Positions 50,694 to 59,464 of a DNA stretch of 64,000 nt are shown here, in pieces. The stretch lies in assembly GCA_024403235.1 (NCBI GenBank), contig JAKSSF010000005.1, forward strand, positions 1-64,000. The letters are read 5' to 3'. Positions within the stretch are counted from its first letter, which is position 1. Each line of letters begins with the position of its first letter. A program made the translations under genes and the position numbers. The stretch comes from Lachnospiraceae bacterium (GTDB lineage Bacteria; Bacillota; Clostridia; Lachnospirales; Lachnospiraceae). The notes under the pieces are model-generated. The model saw only the letters and a program-made list of their open reading frames with translations, ran no database searches and had not been told where the DNA came from.

Positions 50694-51557
50694 ATGAAAA
50701 AGATTATTATTACCGGAGCAAATGGACAGTTGGGAAGAGCTGTGGGACAGTTTTATGCTGGCAGAGAAGATCTCTCCCTAATCAAAACAGATGTAGAGGA
50801 ATTGGATATTACCAATGTGGATGCAGTCATGGAACTGGCAAAGAAAGTAAAACCCTATGCCATCTTAAATTGCGCTGCCTATACCGCAGTAGATGCCTGT
50901 GAAACCAATCAGGATATTGCCTTTAAGGTAAATACCATCGGCGCCAGAAATCTGGCTATTGCGGCAGAAGAAACAGGTGCTAAAATTGTCCATGTATCTA
51001 CAGACTATGTGTTTGACGGTATGCGTGAAAATGGACCTTATTATGAGACGGACAGAACCAATCCACAGAGTGTGTATGGTCTTACAAAGGAAGCTGCAGA
51101 GCAATATGTGCAGAGCCTGTCTCATCGTTATTTTATTTTGCGTACTGCCTGGTTATATGGGGATGGAAAGAATTTCGCTAAAACCATGTTACGGATTTCC
51201 GAAAATAATAATAAGGTTCGTGTGGTAAATGACCAGTTAGGAACCCCTACCAGTACGGCGGAATTAACCAAAGCTATTGACTCTTTGCTTTTTAGTGATA
51301 ATTATGGATTGTTCCATGCTACCTGTGAAGGAAGCTGCAGTTGGGCTGATTTTGCCAGAGAAATTTTCCGCCTGGCAGGAAAATCCACAGTAGTGGAAGA
51401 TGTTACCACTGCCCAGTATTTAGCAGACTATCCGGCCCAGGCAAAAAGGCCTGCCAATTCTATCTTGGAAAATCGTATGTTTAAGATGACAAACGGCCAT
51501 ATGTTTGCACCTTGGCAGGATGCCATTGCAGTCTATATGAAAGAACTTTTAGGCTAA
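50694..51557 (+). CDS. rfbD: dTDP-4-dehydrorhamnose reductase
   Basis: A 287-residue short-chain-dehydrogenase fold enzyme for the last step of dTDP-L-rhamnose synthesis. The NAD(P)-binding GANGQLGRA is at residues 8-16, the STDYVFDG motif near 101-108 and the catalytic YGLTKEAAE with Tyr and Lys near 127-135. rfbA, rfbB and rfbC are not adjacent. It opens the surface-polysaccharide region, providing rhamnose for the glycosyltransferases. Confidence 0.94.
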   Translation: MKKIIITGANGQLGRAVGQFYAGREDLSLIKTDVEELDITNVDAVMELAKKVKPYAILNCAAYTAVDACETNQDIAFKVNTIGARNLAIAAEETGAKIVHVSTDYVFDGMRENGPYYETDRTNPQSVYGLTKEAAEQYVQSLSHRYFILRTAWLYGDGKNFAKTMLRISENNNKVRVVNDQLGTPTSTAELTKAIDSLLFSDNYGLFHATCEGSCSWADFAREIFRLAGKSTVVEDVTTAQYLADYPAQAKRPANSILENRMFKMTNGHMFAPWQDAIAVYMKELLG

Positions 51558-51604
51558 ACACACTTGAACTTTTGTTTAGAGCTACCCCAAAAAGGAGAGC
51601 CTAT

Positions 51605-53221
51605 ATGACAAAGAGAAAAAAACAAATTTGGATAGTATTAGGACTGATTATGGTGCTGCAATTTATTGCGGCATCATATTTTTGTATGCAAAAACAAGGC
51701 TATCATTATGATGAGTATTATTCTTATTACTCTTCTAATGTGACCTATGGTTTGGTACCTACAGACAGAGAGTGGAAACCTACAGAAGAAATCAAAAGCG
51801 AATTTATGGCATTGCCGGGAGAAGGGTTTAGGTATGATGTGGTAAAGCTAATGCAAACCTTTGATGTCCATCCACCCCTGTATTATTACATTTTACATAC
51901 GGTTTGCTCTATATTCCCAGGAGTGTTTAGCAAGTGGATTGGATTATCCATTAACCTGATATGTTTTTTACTTGCCTTTGTCCTACTATATTGTATCGGA
52001 AACACCTGTAAAAAGGAGGCTTCTCTAGGGCTTTGGGCTTGCCTTCTTTTTGGCTTTCAGCCGGGGGTTATCAGTGGAATCACCTTTATTCGTATGTATA
52101 TGCTTTTGACAGTGTGGTGCTTTTTACTGGTGCTATGGCATTTGAAAGCAATGGAAACAAAAAAGTGGGTAGGAACCTGGCAATGTATTAGCTTATTTGT
52201 ATTAGTATTCTTGGGATTTATGACCCACTATTATTTTGCTGTATTCCTATTCTTTGTAGCTGCTTTTACCTGTTTGACAGTATGGCTGATAGAAAAACGA
52301 TTTTTCACGACTCTTTGGTATGGCCTTACAGTGATTTTAGGAATGATAACAGGTGTTTTATATTATCCTGCATGTGTATCTCATATTTTCAGAGGCTATC
52401 GTGGGCCGGAAGCTATTGCGGAGTTTGGCAGTGTTAGCAATACAGGTATGAGAATAGGCTTTTTTGGAGAATTATTGAATCGCTTTACCTTTGGCGGAAG
52501 TCTGTATCTGATACTGCTTCTTATATTGGTTTTAGCCTTGACCTGTATTTTTTTCCAGAAAACGAAAACAGCAAAACTGGGTAACTTTAGGGACCATTGG
52601 GAAAACTATAAAAAACTATATTTTTTACTTTTCATTTGTGCCGGCTATTTCTTGATTGTAGCCAAAACGGCACTTTTAAATGCAGAAGAAGCCAATCGCT
52701 ATGAACTGCCGGTGTATGGCTTGATTCCTTTGGTGGTATTGTGGATTTTAGACACCTTTTGGGAAAAAATACTTGCATATTTTCCATTACGAGAAGGAAA
52801 GGTAAGGATACAGGAGATGGGCCTTTGGGCAACTACAGCTATCATAGTAATTTGCCAGCTTTTTGCCCTTTCCAAAGGAGAGGTACAGTTTTTATATCCG
52901 AAAGATAAAGACCAGGTGGCTTTTGCCAAAGAACATCAGGATAGTACCGTATTATACTTATATAGTCCAAACAATCAGTGGATGATTTGGGATGAAGCGG
53001 AAGAATTGATGCAGTATCAGGAGATTTATTTTGTGAATCTGGCAGATACTTCGCCCATTCAGGATAAAAAATTACTGGAGGCAAAGGAAATATATGTGTA
53101 TGCTTCCAGAATGGAAGAGGCTATGAGGGTAATGGAAGAGCTGGAAAAAGAAAATCCCGCCCTCTCCGAATTGCAGAAAGTGCGGGAATTATTGTATTGC
53201 GACTTATATGTGCTGAAATAA
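51605..53221 (+). CDS. GT-C fold membrane glycosyltransferase (GT39/ArnT-like)
   Basis: A 538-residue protein with about eleven membrane helices. AAAAAGGAGAG precedes the ATG. The first outer loop has YHYDEYYSYYSS (about residue 32) with the Asp-Glu pair of GT-C enzymes and DVHPPLYYYILH (about 90), typical of dolichyl/polyprenyl-phosphate-sugar transferases of the GT39/ArnT type. It probably adds a sugar to a surface polymer from a lipid-linked donor, perhaps made by the DPM1-like enzyme at 57770. It converges with the next gene, their stops being three bases apart. Confidence 0.82.
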   Translation: MTKRKKQIWIVLGLIMVLQFIAASYFCMQKQGYHYDEYYSYYSSNVTYGLVPTDREWKPTEEIKSEFMALPGEGFRYDVVKLMQTFDVHPPLYYYILHTVCSIFPGVFSKWIGLSINLICFLLAFVLLYCIGNTCKKEASLGLWACLLFGFQPGVISGITFIRMYMLLTVWCFLLVLWHLKAMETKKWVGTWQCISLFVLVFLGFMTHYYFAVFLFFVAAFTCLTVWLIEKRFFTTLWYGLTVILGMITGVLYYPACVSHIFRGYRGPEAIAEFGSVSNTGMRIGFFGELLNRFTFGGSLYLILLLILVLALTCIFFQKTKTAKLGNFRDHWENYKKLYFLLFICAGYFLIVAKTALLNAEEANRYELPVYGLIPLVVLWILDTFWEKILAYFPLREGKVRIQEMGLWATTAIIVICQLFALSKGEVQFLYPKDKDQVAFAKEHQDSTVLYLYSPNNQWMIWDEAEELMQYQEIYFVNLADTSPIQDKKLLEAKEIYVYASRMEEAMRVMEELEKENPALSELQKVRELLYCDLYVLK

Positions 53222-53224
53222 TTT

Positions 53225-53674
53225 TTACAGACAATAGAGTAAGCCAATGAGAATGCCTAATAAGCCACCCATCAGAACCTGTAAAGGAGTGTGCCCTACA
53301 AATTCTTTTAGCTTTTCTTCTGTAAAATTATTTTCCGTGGTAGAAAACATGGCCAGAAATTCATTTAAGATTTTTGCCTGCTTTCCGGTTTCCTGACGGA
53401 CACCCATAGCATCGTGCATCACGATAATGGCAAAAAAGACCGTGACAGCAAACTCAAAGCTGCCGGCACCATATAATATAGCGGTTGAGGTAGCCATGGC
53501 ACATACGGTAGAGGAGTGAGAACTGGGCATTCCCCCACTGCCAATGAGCCGTTCTGCCACAAATTCTTTATGAAACCACAGATGAATTAATGTTTTTAAT
53601 ACCTGTGCAACAAACCAGCCGATAAAGGCTGACATAAATATTTGATTTGCAAATAATTCTGTAAAGAAATTCAT
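53225..53674 (-). CDS. DUF212 (divergent PAP2, YuiD-like) membrane protein
   Basis: A 149-residue integral membrane protein. It contains the family motif GSGGMPSSHSSTVCA (about residues 46-60) and the late VMHDAMGVRQETGKQA segment. The fold is related to acid phosphatase/vanadium haloperoxidase, and a phospholipid-phosphatase role is suspected but unproven. It is the only leftward gene in the polysaccharide region and may be unrelated to it. Confidence 0.9.
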   Translation of the reverse strand: MNFFTELFANQIFMSAFIGWFVAQVLKTLIHLWFHKEFVAERLIGSGGMPSSHSSTVCAMATSTAILYGAGSFEFAVTVFFAIIVMHDAMGVRQETGKQAKILNEFLAMFSTTENNFTEEKLKEFVGHTPLQVLMGGLLGILIGLLYCL

Positions 53675-53768
53675 TCTATATTCCCCCTAAAGTTCCTTTC
53701 TTAGTATAATATATTTTAGGAAATAGGGAAACTATAAATTATTGGAAAATTTGGGAAAGGAGATGGGT

Positions 53769-55469
53769 ATGCTTTCTGTTATTTTGATTTTTCTGTATAT
53801 TGGGATTACCACATTGGGACTTGGGCTGGGATTTTCCTATGCGACCAGGAAAATATTGCAGTATACCTTGTCTCCCTTCAGCCTTTGTTTTGCGGGACTG
53901 GCCATTGCCACAGTCTACGCACAATATTTTAGTTTGTTTAGCGGAGTGGGTTTGATTGCCAACCTTTTACTTTGTATCCTGACCGGCTTAGGCTTCTATT
54001 ACAACAAGGAACAAGGGAAACAAATATGGAAAGCCTTTAGAGAGGAAAATAGTATCCTTAGTTACACGGGAGAACTTCTCTTGGTTCTGGTGGTGGCTTA
54101 TGGTGCCAGCAGAGGCTATCAGCATATGGATACAGGGCTGTATCACGCCCAGGCAATTCACTGGATTGAAACCTATGGCGTAGTACCGGGACTGGTGAAT
54201 TTACATACCAGACTGGCCTATAATAGTGCTGTGTTTCCCTTAAATGCGTTATACAGCTTCCATTTCTTAGGAGGACAATCCTTCCATGCAGTAGCAGGAT
54301 TTTTGGTCTATCTTTCTGCCAGAAAAGGGTTCCAGGTGTTTGGCGTATTTCGAAGCAAAAAGATATCCGCGTTGGATTTTGTAAAAATTGCTCTGCTGTT
54401 TTATCTCTCCATGATTTATACGGAAATGGTGTCACCTTCTTCCGATTATTTCGCCATGTTATTTCTGTTCTTCGTCCTAATTCGATGGTTGGAATTGGAG
54501 GAAGCAGGAGAAAAAAGATACATTCCCTATAGTTTGTTATGTGTCTTTTTAGTGGTAGCAGTCAGTGTGAAGCTGTCTACCGGCATCTTTTTATTACTAC
54601 TGATAAAACCCGCTTATCTGCTATGCAAAGAAAAACAGTGGAAACATATTGGGCTTTTTATTGGCATGGGATTTTTGGCAATTTTGCCCTATTTTTTGAG
54701 AAATATTATCCTTTCCGGATATTTGGTATATCCCTTGGATAAAATAGATTGGTTTCATTTTGACTGGAAGTTACCTATTGGAGATTTACAGTATGACGCA
54801 GAAGAAATCAAGGCGTATGCCAAAGGCTTCAGACAGGTGGCATTAAAAAATACGCCCATTTCTCAGTGGTTTCCGGCCTGGTTTCTGGCATTAAAATCTT
54901 TAGAAAAGCTATGGGTAATTGGCTCTGTAGGTAGCGTATTTGTGGGAATGGGAGCATCTGTATTTGCATTCTTTTGGGAAAAGAAAAAGCATCTGCAAAA
55001 TAGATATCTCACAGCTTTCATTTTACCGGAATTTACTTGTATTATGGGCTATTTAACCTGGCAGCTTGGTACCCCTTTGGTACGATATGGATATATTTAT
55101 ATCTTGGCTTTTCCGTTTTTGACGGCAGGTTTTTGCTTGGAAATTTGGAAAGCAACCAATTGGAATTTGAAGTTACAAAACAAAGTACCGGCTGTTTTTG
55201 CGGTACTCCTTAGTATGTTTTTGGTCTATAAAGGCTGGAATTTGGCAGAGGATATCTTGCGCCAGGCAAAACAACCTTATTATCTCCTGCAACAGGATTA
55301 TAGTGGGGGAGAAATGGAATCCTTTTTTGTGGGAGAAACAGAGTTTTTTGTTCCCCTGGAGTACGGACAGGCGGGCTATTATGCCTTCCCTTCTGTTCCC
55401 TATACCACCTATCCCTTTGAAATGCGAGGCAATACATTACAAGAGGGATTTCGATATAAAGCACAATAA
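53769..55469 (+). CDS. polytopic membrane protein, LIC_10190-like, probable polysaccharide role
   Basis: A 566-residue protein with about twelve helices. The ATG at 53769 is preferred because AAAGGAG (53756-53762) lies six bases upstream; upstream TTG and ATG codons are in frame. An outer loop has MDTGLYHAQAIHWIETYGVVPGL (about residue 116) with an acidic/His arrangement like GT-C enzymes, and a PLNALYSFHFL element. It resembles the LIC_10190 group of membrane proteins found in polysaccharide loci. A glycosyltransferase or polymerase role is inference. Confidence 0.72.
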   Translation: MLSVILIFLYIGITTLGLGLGFSYATRKILQYTLSPFSLCFAGLAIATVYAQYFSLFSGVGLIANLLLCILTGLGFYYNKEQGKQIWKAFREENSILSYTGELLLVLVVAYGASRGYQHMDTGLYHAQAIHWIETYGVVPGLVNLHTRLAYNSAVFPLNALYSFHFLGGQSFHAVAGFLVYLSARKGFQVFGVFRSKKISALDFVKIALLFYLSMIYTEMVSPSSDYFAMLFLFFVLIRWLELEEAGEKRYIPYSLLCVFLVVAVSVKLSTGIFLLLLIKPAYLLCKEKQWKHIGLFIGMGFLAILPYFLRNIILSGYLVYPLDKIDWFHFDWKLPIGDLQYDAEEIKAYAKGFRQVALKNTPISQWFPAWFLALKSLEKLWVIGSVGSVFVGMGASVFAFFWEKKKHLQNRYLTAFILPEFTCIMGYLTWQLGTPLVRYGYIYILAFPFLTAGFCLEIWKATNWNLKLQNKVPAVFAVLLSMFLVYKGWNLAEDILRQAKQPYYLLQQDYSGGEMESFFVGETEFFVPLEYGQAGYYAFPSVPYTTYPFEMRGNTLQEGFRYKAQ

Positions 55470-55474
55470 AAAGC

Positions 55475-55560
55475 TGTCGAAAGGCTTCTGAATTTTGGGC
55501 ATGAAATGCTTTTACTTTGGAAACTGACATAGGTAAGATAGTGGTAGGAATACTGACGAA
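55475..55560 (+). promoter_or_regulatory. two 0A-box-like sites before the Spo0A-C gene
   Basis: TGTCGAA at 55475-55481 and TGACGAA at 55554-55560 both match the Spo0A target TGNCGAA on the same strand, inside the 124-base gap before the standalone Spo0A-type DNA-binding gene. They suggest control by Spo0A or by the gene's own product. Each is a seven-base match, so chance is possible. Confidence 0.45.
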
Positions 55561-55593
55561 TTATTCTATGAAACCAATGTAAAGGAGACCAAA

Positions 55594-55971
55594 ATGAAAA
55601 CGGAAGAACAGCAGTATAGAATTACCCTAACCAAGCATATTACCAAATATATGTTGGAATTGGGTGTTCCCGCCCATTTGAAAGGGTATCATTATTTGCG
55701 GGAAGCAATTTTGATGACTTCCCAGGATATGGAACTGGTGGGATCGGTTACAAAATTATTGTATCCGGATATTGCAAAGCGGTATCATACTTCAGATCAA
55801 AAGGTAGAACGTGCCATTCGAAATGCCATCGAGGTTTCTTGGGAAAGAGGCAATCCGGAGATGTTTGACATGCTCTTTGGCTATTCCAAAGAACAAGGGA
55901 GAAATCGCCCTACAAACAGTGAGTACATTGCCCGTATAGCGGACAAAGTTCATTTGGACTTTATTGCCTGA
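55594..55971 (+). CDS. standalone Spo0A C-terminal DNA-binding domain protein
   Basis: A 125-residue protein corresponding to the Spo0A_C domain without the receiver domain. Characteristic parts are ELGVPAHLKGYHYLREAI (about residues 22-39), the LYPDIAKRYHTSDQKVERAIRNAIEVSW recognition region (about 56-83) and the final RPTNSEYIARIADKV (about 106-120). Spo0A itself is about 260-270 residues and needs phosphorylation; this form lacks the phospho-acceptor region, so it would bind DNA constitutively. It lies inside the polysaccharide cluster with two 0A-like boxes upstream. AAAGGAG precedes the ATG. Confidence 0.92.
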   Translation: MKTEEQQYRITLTKHITKYMLELGVPAHLKGYHYLREAILMTSQDMELVGSVTKLLYPDIAKRYHTSDQKVERAIRNAIEVSWERGNPEMFDMLFGYSKEQGRNRPTNSEYIARIADKVHLDFIA

Positions 55972-56021
55972 TTGTGGTACACTAGCCTAGTAAATCAGCA
56001 TTAAATAGGATGTAAAACAGT

Positions 56022-57017
56022 ATGGTTGGTGTAGTAATAATCAGTCTCCTGTGTGTAGCCATAGGAGCAGTAATAGAGAATATATGGAAGGGAAAAGAGA
56101 CGGGTTTTACCCAGAGTTGGCTAACCGGTTTCTTTTTCCTTTTTTGTTTGCAAGGGGCATTGTTTTTTGTAGCCCAGATGATGCATCTGTCCTTTCGTCT
56201 TGCTGTGTATCTATTTTGGGCTATTATGCTTCTATTGGGTGGGATATGTCTGATCCTACAGCGAAAATCTATTGGTAGAATAGGAGTCTGGAAAGACTTA
56301 TTTCTAAAGCAGGACAAGAAATTGCAGTGGTTAAAGATAGCGGCTTTCATTGGCTTTCTAGGACTTCTGATACGCATTTTTGCACATTCTTACGAAGTTC
56401 CTGTAGATTTGTTGGTGGAAACTGCCAGAACCAGTTTGCAGACCAATACCATGAACCAAGTACATCCGTTAACCGGAAGAGAACTGGAGTTGGGAATGAT
56501 TTTATCCAGAAAACTGGTTACCCTTCCCTTTTTCTATGGCAGTATAGGGCTTTTTAGTTTGGAAAAAATAACTGTTGTAGTGCGAATCTACGGCACTATT
56601 CTGACAATGCTGTCATCTCTTTTTCTATCTATAAAATATGCCAAATGGCTCTTTCCGGAGCGGGAAGAAGGACAGTGGGTATTTGTAGTATTGTGGGAAT
56701 GTTTTTTCCTTTCTTCCGATTGGTTTTCTTTAATCAGCGGCTATAATCTATTACAGGCCGGTTACACAGGAGAAGCCATTTGTATGTTAGTGCTTTTACC
56801 GGAAATTTTATGGAATATTGGACAGTTCTGCCAGAGAAAGCACACCCAGACAGATACAACCGGTGTGATTTCAAAGATCCTTCGCATGTTACTTTGTTTG
56901 GCCGCGTCTTTGTTTTTAGCCCCCTTATATAAGGGCTTTATCATTTTAGGTATTGCTACGGTGTTGGGAACTATGGCGGCCTTGATGTATCGCAAAGGAG
57001 GGAAAATGTCATGCTAG
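56022..57017 (+). CDS. polytopic membrane protein, DUF6077-like
   Basis: A 331-residue protein with about nine helices. The segment around residues 120-170 (PVDLLVETARTSLQTNTMNQVHPLTGREL) faces outward. It resembles proteins annotated as DUF6077 in Lachnospiraceae, which are longer; the next gene may be the C-terminal part of the same functional unit. It overlaps that gene by seven bases. A role in surface-polymer synthesis is inferred from the neighbourhood. Confidence 0.65.
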   Translation: MVGVVIISLLCVAIGAVIENIWKGKETGFTQSWLTGFFFLFCLQGALFFVAQMMHLSFRLAVYLFWAIMLLLGGICLILQRKSIGRIGVWKDLFLKQDKKLQWLKIAAFIGFLGLLIRIFAHSYEVPVDLLVETARTSLQTNTMNQVHPLTGRELELGMILSRKLVTLPFFYGSIGLFSLEKITVVVRIYGTILTMLSSLFLSIKYAKWLFPEREEGQWVFVVLWECFFLSSDWFSLISGYNLLQAGYTGEAICMLVLLPEILWNIGQFCQRKHTQTDTTGVISKILRMLLCLAASLFLAPLYKGFIILGIATVLGTMAALMYRKGGKMSC

Positions 57018-57748
57018 AAACCTTTTTTGGATGGCGTCCTCTGGGAGCCTACGGAAGTCTTTTGCTGATCCTATTTGTATTGCTTTTCTTTCCTAAACTA
57101 TGGAAAGGGCAGACACAAAAGTATCTTGTATTCTATGGAATACTGGTTGCTGTGTTGTTTTTTTGTAATCCCTTTGTGGTACAGATTTTGGGAAGGAAAT
57201 TTCCACCCTTGTCTCAACTGGAAAACTGGACAGGTGTTTTGCAACTGGGAATCCTTTTACCTTTGGCAGGAACCCTGCTTTATCAGACCTTAGAAAAGGA
57301 GAAACAAAAAAAACAGTTTGTCATTGCTGCAGTAGTGATTTTTGCATTGGCAGGAAGCTGCTTTGGTATGACAAAGATACCCAATGTGGGACAGGAAGCC
57401 TATCATTTGGTGAAAGATTTAGGGGATAAGGAACTGACTATCATTGCAGAAGAAAAAGCCCAAAATGCCATAGAAGGCAGATTGGAAAATGTGAAATTTC
57501 TCTATGGTAGGGATTTGTATACCCCAGCTATGGATTTGGGTATTGCAGATGGCTATGAGCCGGATATGTATCAGCTCTACGAAGCCTGTAAGAATCCGGC
57601 TTCCTGTATGCAGGATATTGTGAACATGGCTGGACTTTATGACTGTAATTCGATTATAATAGAAGTGTATGAGGATTTTCCGGAAAAGGTAGGAAAATTC
57701 GCCTTGACCGGTACTTCAGAGCATTATCTCCTGTATCAAAAAAAGTAG
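57011..57748 (+). CDS. membrane protein with extracytoplasmic C-terminal domain, unknown
   Basis: A 245-residue protein with about four helices in the first 125 residues, followed by a soluble part (about 130-245). It starts within the end of the preceding gene (57011-57017), pointing to coupled translation. It could be the separated C-terminal half of a DUF6077-type protein. No catalytic motif is recognised. Confidence 0.65.
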   Translation: MLETFFGWRPLGAYGSLLLILFVLLFFPKLWKGQTQKYLVFYGILVAVLFFCNPFVVQILGRKFPPLSQLENWTGVLQLGILLPLAGTLLYQTLEKEKQKKQFVIAAVVIFALAGSCFGMTKIPNVGQEAYHLVKDLGDKELTIIAEEKAQNAIEGRLENVKFLYGRDLYTPAMDLGIADGYEPDMYQLYEACKNPASCMQDIVNMAGLYDCNSIIIEVYEDFPEKVGKFALTGTSEHYLLYQKK

Positions 57749-57769
57749 TGCATAAGGATATGTGAAAAT

Positions 57770-58699
57770 ATGGCTTTATTAAGTGTAATCGTTCCTTGTT
57801 ACAACGAGGAAGAAAATGTGGCTTATTTTTATCAGGAATTGATGAAAAATGCCTCCTTTTTTCAAGAAAAAAATTTAGAGTTAGAAATCCTATATGTGGA
57901 CGATGGATCCAAAGATAAAACAGTAGAAGAAGTCTGTGCCTTACACGAAAAAGATGAAAGAGTACATTTGATTTCTTTTTCCAGAAATTTTGGAAAAGAA
58001 GCAGGTATTTATGCCGGATTTCAAAAATCCAAAGGGGACTATGTAGTAATGATGGATGCGGATTTACAGGATCCACCATCTCTATTGCCGGAAATGTTTT
58101 CTTATCTGGAGGAGGGATATGACTCCGTAGCCACAAGAAGAGTGACCAGAAAAGGAGAACCCCCCATTCGTTCTTTCTTTGCCAGAATGTTTTATAAGCT
58201 GATGAATAAAATTTCTAAGACAGAAATTGTAGATGGGGCCAGAGATTATCGTCTGATGAAGCGTCCCGTAGTGGATGCCATTCTTTCTATGACAGAATAT
58301 AACCGTTTTACCAAGGGGATTTTTGGTTGGGTAGGCTTTGAGACTAAGTGGATTGAGTTTGAAAATGTAGAAAGACTGCATGGGGAAACCAAGTGGAATT
58401 TCTGGAAACTATTTTTATATTCCATCGAAGGGATTACCGCATTTTCCACAGCACCTTTGGCCTTTGCCGCATTAATGGGTGTGGTATTTTGTTTCCTGGC
58501 CTTTATTTTGATTATTGTGATTATAGTGAAAACCCTTGTTTGGGGTGACCCAGTAGGGGGATGGCCTTCCATGATTTGTATTTTGTCCCTGGTAAGCGGG
58601 GTACAGTTATTCTGTCTGGGAATCGTGGGACAGTACTTATCCAAGACCTATATGGAAGTAAAGAAAAGACCTATTTATTTGGTAAAGGAAGAATTGTAG
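57770..58699 (+). CDS. GT2 glycosyltransferase, DPM1/GtrB-like
   Basis: A 309-residue enzyme. The catalytic GT-A domain (1-220) begins LLSVIVPCYNEEENV and has the VDDGSKD and MDADLQDPP (DxD-type) motifs. Two C-terminal membrane helices (about 230-255 and 265-290) follow, as in polyprenyl-phosphate glucosyl/mannosyl transferases. It probably makes the lipid-linked sugar used by the GT-C enzymes of the cluster. Confidence 0.92.
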   Translation: MALLSVIVPCYNEEENVAYFYQELMKNASFFQEKNLELEILYVDDGSKDKTVEEVCALHEKDERVHLISFSRNFGKEAGIYAGFQKSKGDYVVMMDADLQDPPSLLPEMFSYLEEGYDSVATRRVTRKGEPPIRSFFARMFYKLMNKISKTEIVDGARDYRLMKRPVVDAILSMTEYNRFTKGIFGWVGFETKWIEFENVERLHGETKWNFWKLFLYSIEGITAFSTAPLAFAALMGVVFCFLAFILIIVIIVKTLVWGDPVGGWPSMICILSLVSGVQLFCLGIVGQYLSKTYMEVKKRPIYLVKEEL

Positions 58700-58708
58700 G
58701 AACTGGTT

Positions 58709-59458
58709 ATGATTAGTATTATTGTGCCGGTGTACAATGCGGCAGCCTATCTAACAGAAACCATAGAAAATGTAACACGACAAACCTACAGGGATTGGGA
58801 ACTTTTATTGGTCAATGACTGCTCCAAAGACCAAAGTGAAACAGTCATCAGGCAATACTTAGAAAACCATCCCGATCCAAGGATTCATTTGATAAATCTC
58901 CCGGAAAATGGGGGAGCAGCCAAAGCCAGGAATAGGGGACTTATGGCAGCAAAAGGCAGATACATTGCTTTTTTAGATGCAGATGATATTTGGGCACCGG
59001 AAAAATTGGAAAAAGAGTTGGCTTTTCTGAAGGAAAAAAATGCCGGCTTTGTGTTTACTGCCTATGAATTTGGAGATGCTAATGGAGTAGGGACAGGAAA
59101 AGTGGTACAGGTACCGGAAACCCTTGTTTATCAACAGGCTCTTTCCAGAACCATTATTTTTACCACTACGGTGTTATTGGATACAGAAAAAATATCGAAA
59201 GACCTGATCCAAATGCCAATCATCAAAAGTGAAGATACCGCCACCTGGTGGCAGATTTTAAAGGCAGGATATGTGGCTTATGGGTTAAATGAAACCCTGG
59301 CTGTGTATAGAAGACCGGCGAAATCCCTATCTTCCAATAAACTGGAAGCCATTCGCCGTATTTGGCATTTATACCGAGAAATTGGAGAACTGAGTGTAGT
59401 AAGCTCTGCCTGGTACTTGATCCAGTGGGCAGTGCGGGCTACCTTAAGGAGAGTTTAA
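58709..59458 (+). CDS. family 2 glycosyltransferase
   Basis: A 249-residue soluble or peripheral GT-A enzyme: ISIIVPVYNAAAYL start, VNDCSKDQS (about residue 34), AKARNRGL (about 72) and the DADD motif (about 90-93). The acceptor is unknown. A roughly ten-base gap separates it from the preceding gene, so they are co-transcribed. Confidence 0.92.
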   Translation: MISIIVPVYNAAAYLTETIENVTRQTYRDWELLLVNDCSKDQSETVIRQYLENHPDPRIHLINLPENGGAAKARNRGLMAAKGRYIAFLDADDIWAPEKLEKELAFLKEKNAGFVFTAYEFGDANGVGTGKVVQVPETLVYQQALSRTIIFTTTVLLDTEKISKDLIQMPIIKSEDTATWWQILKAGYVAYGLNETLAVYRRPAKSLSSNKLEAIRRIWHLYREIGELSVVSSAWYLIQWAVRATLRRV

Positions 59459-59464
59459 TCACCT

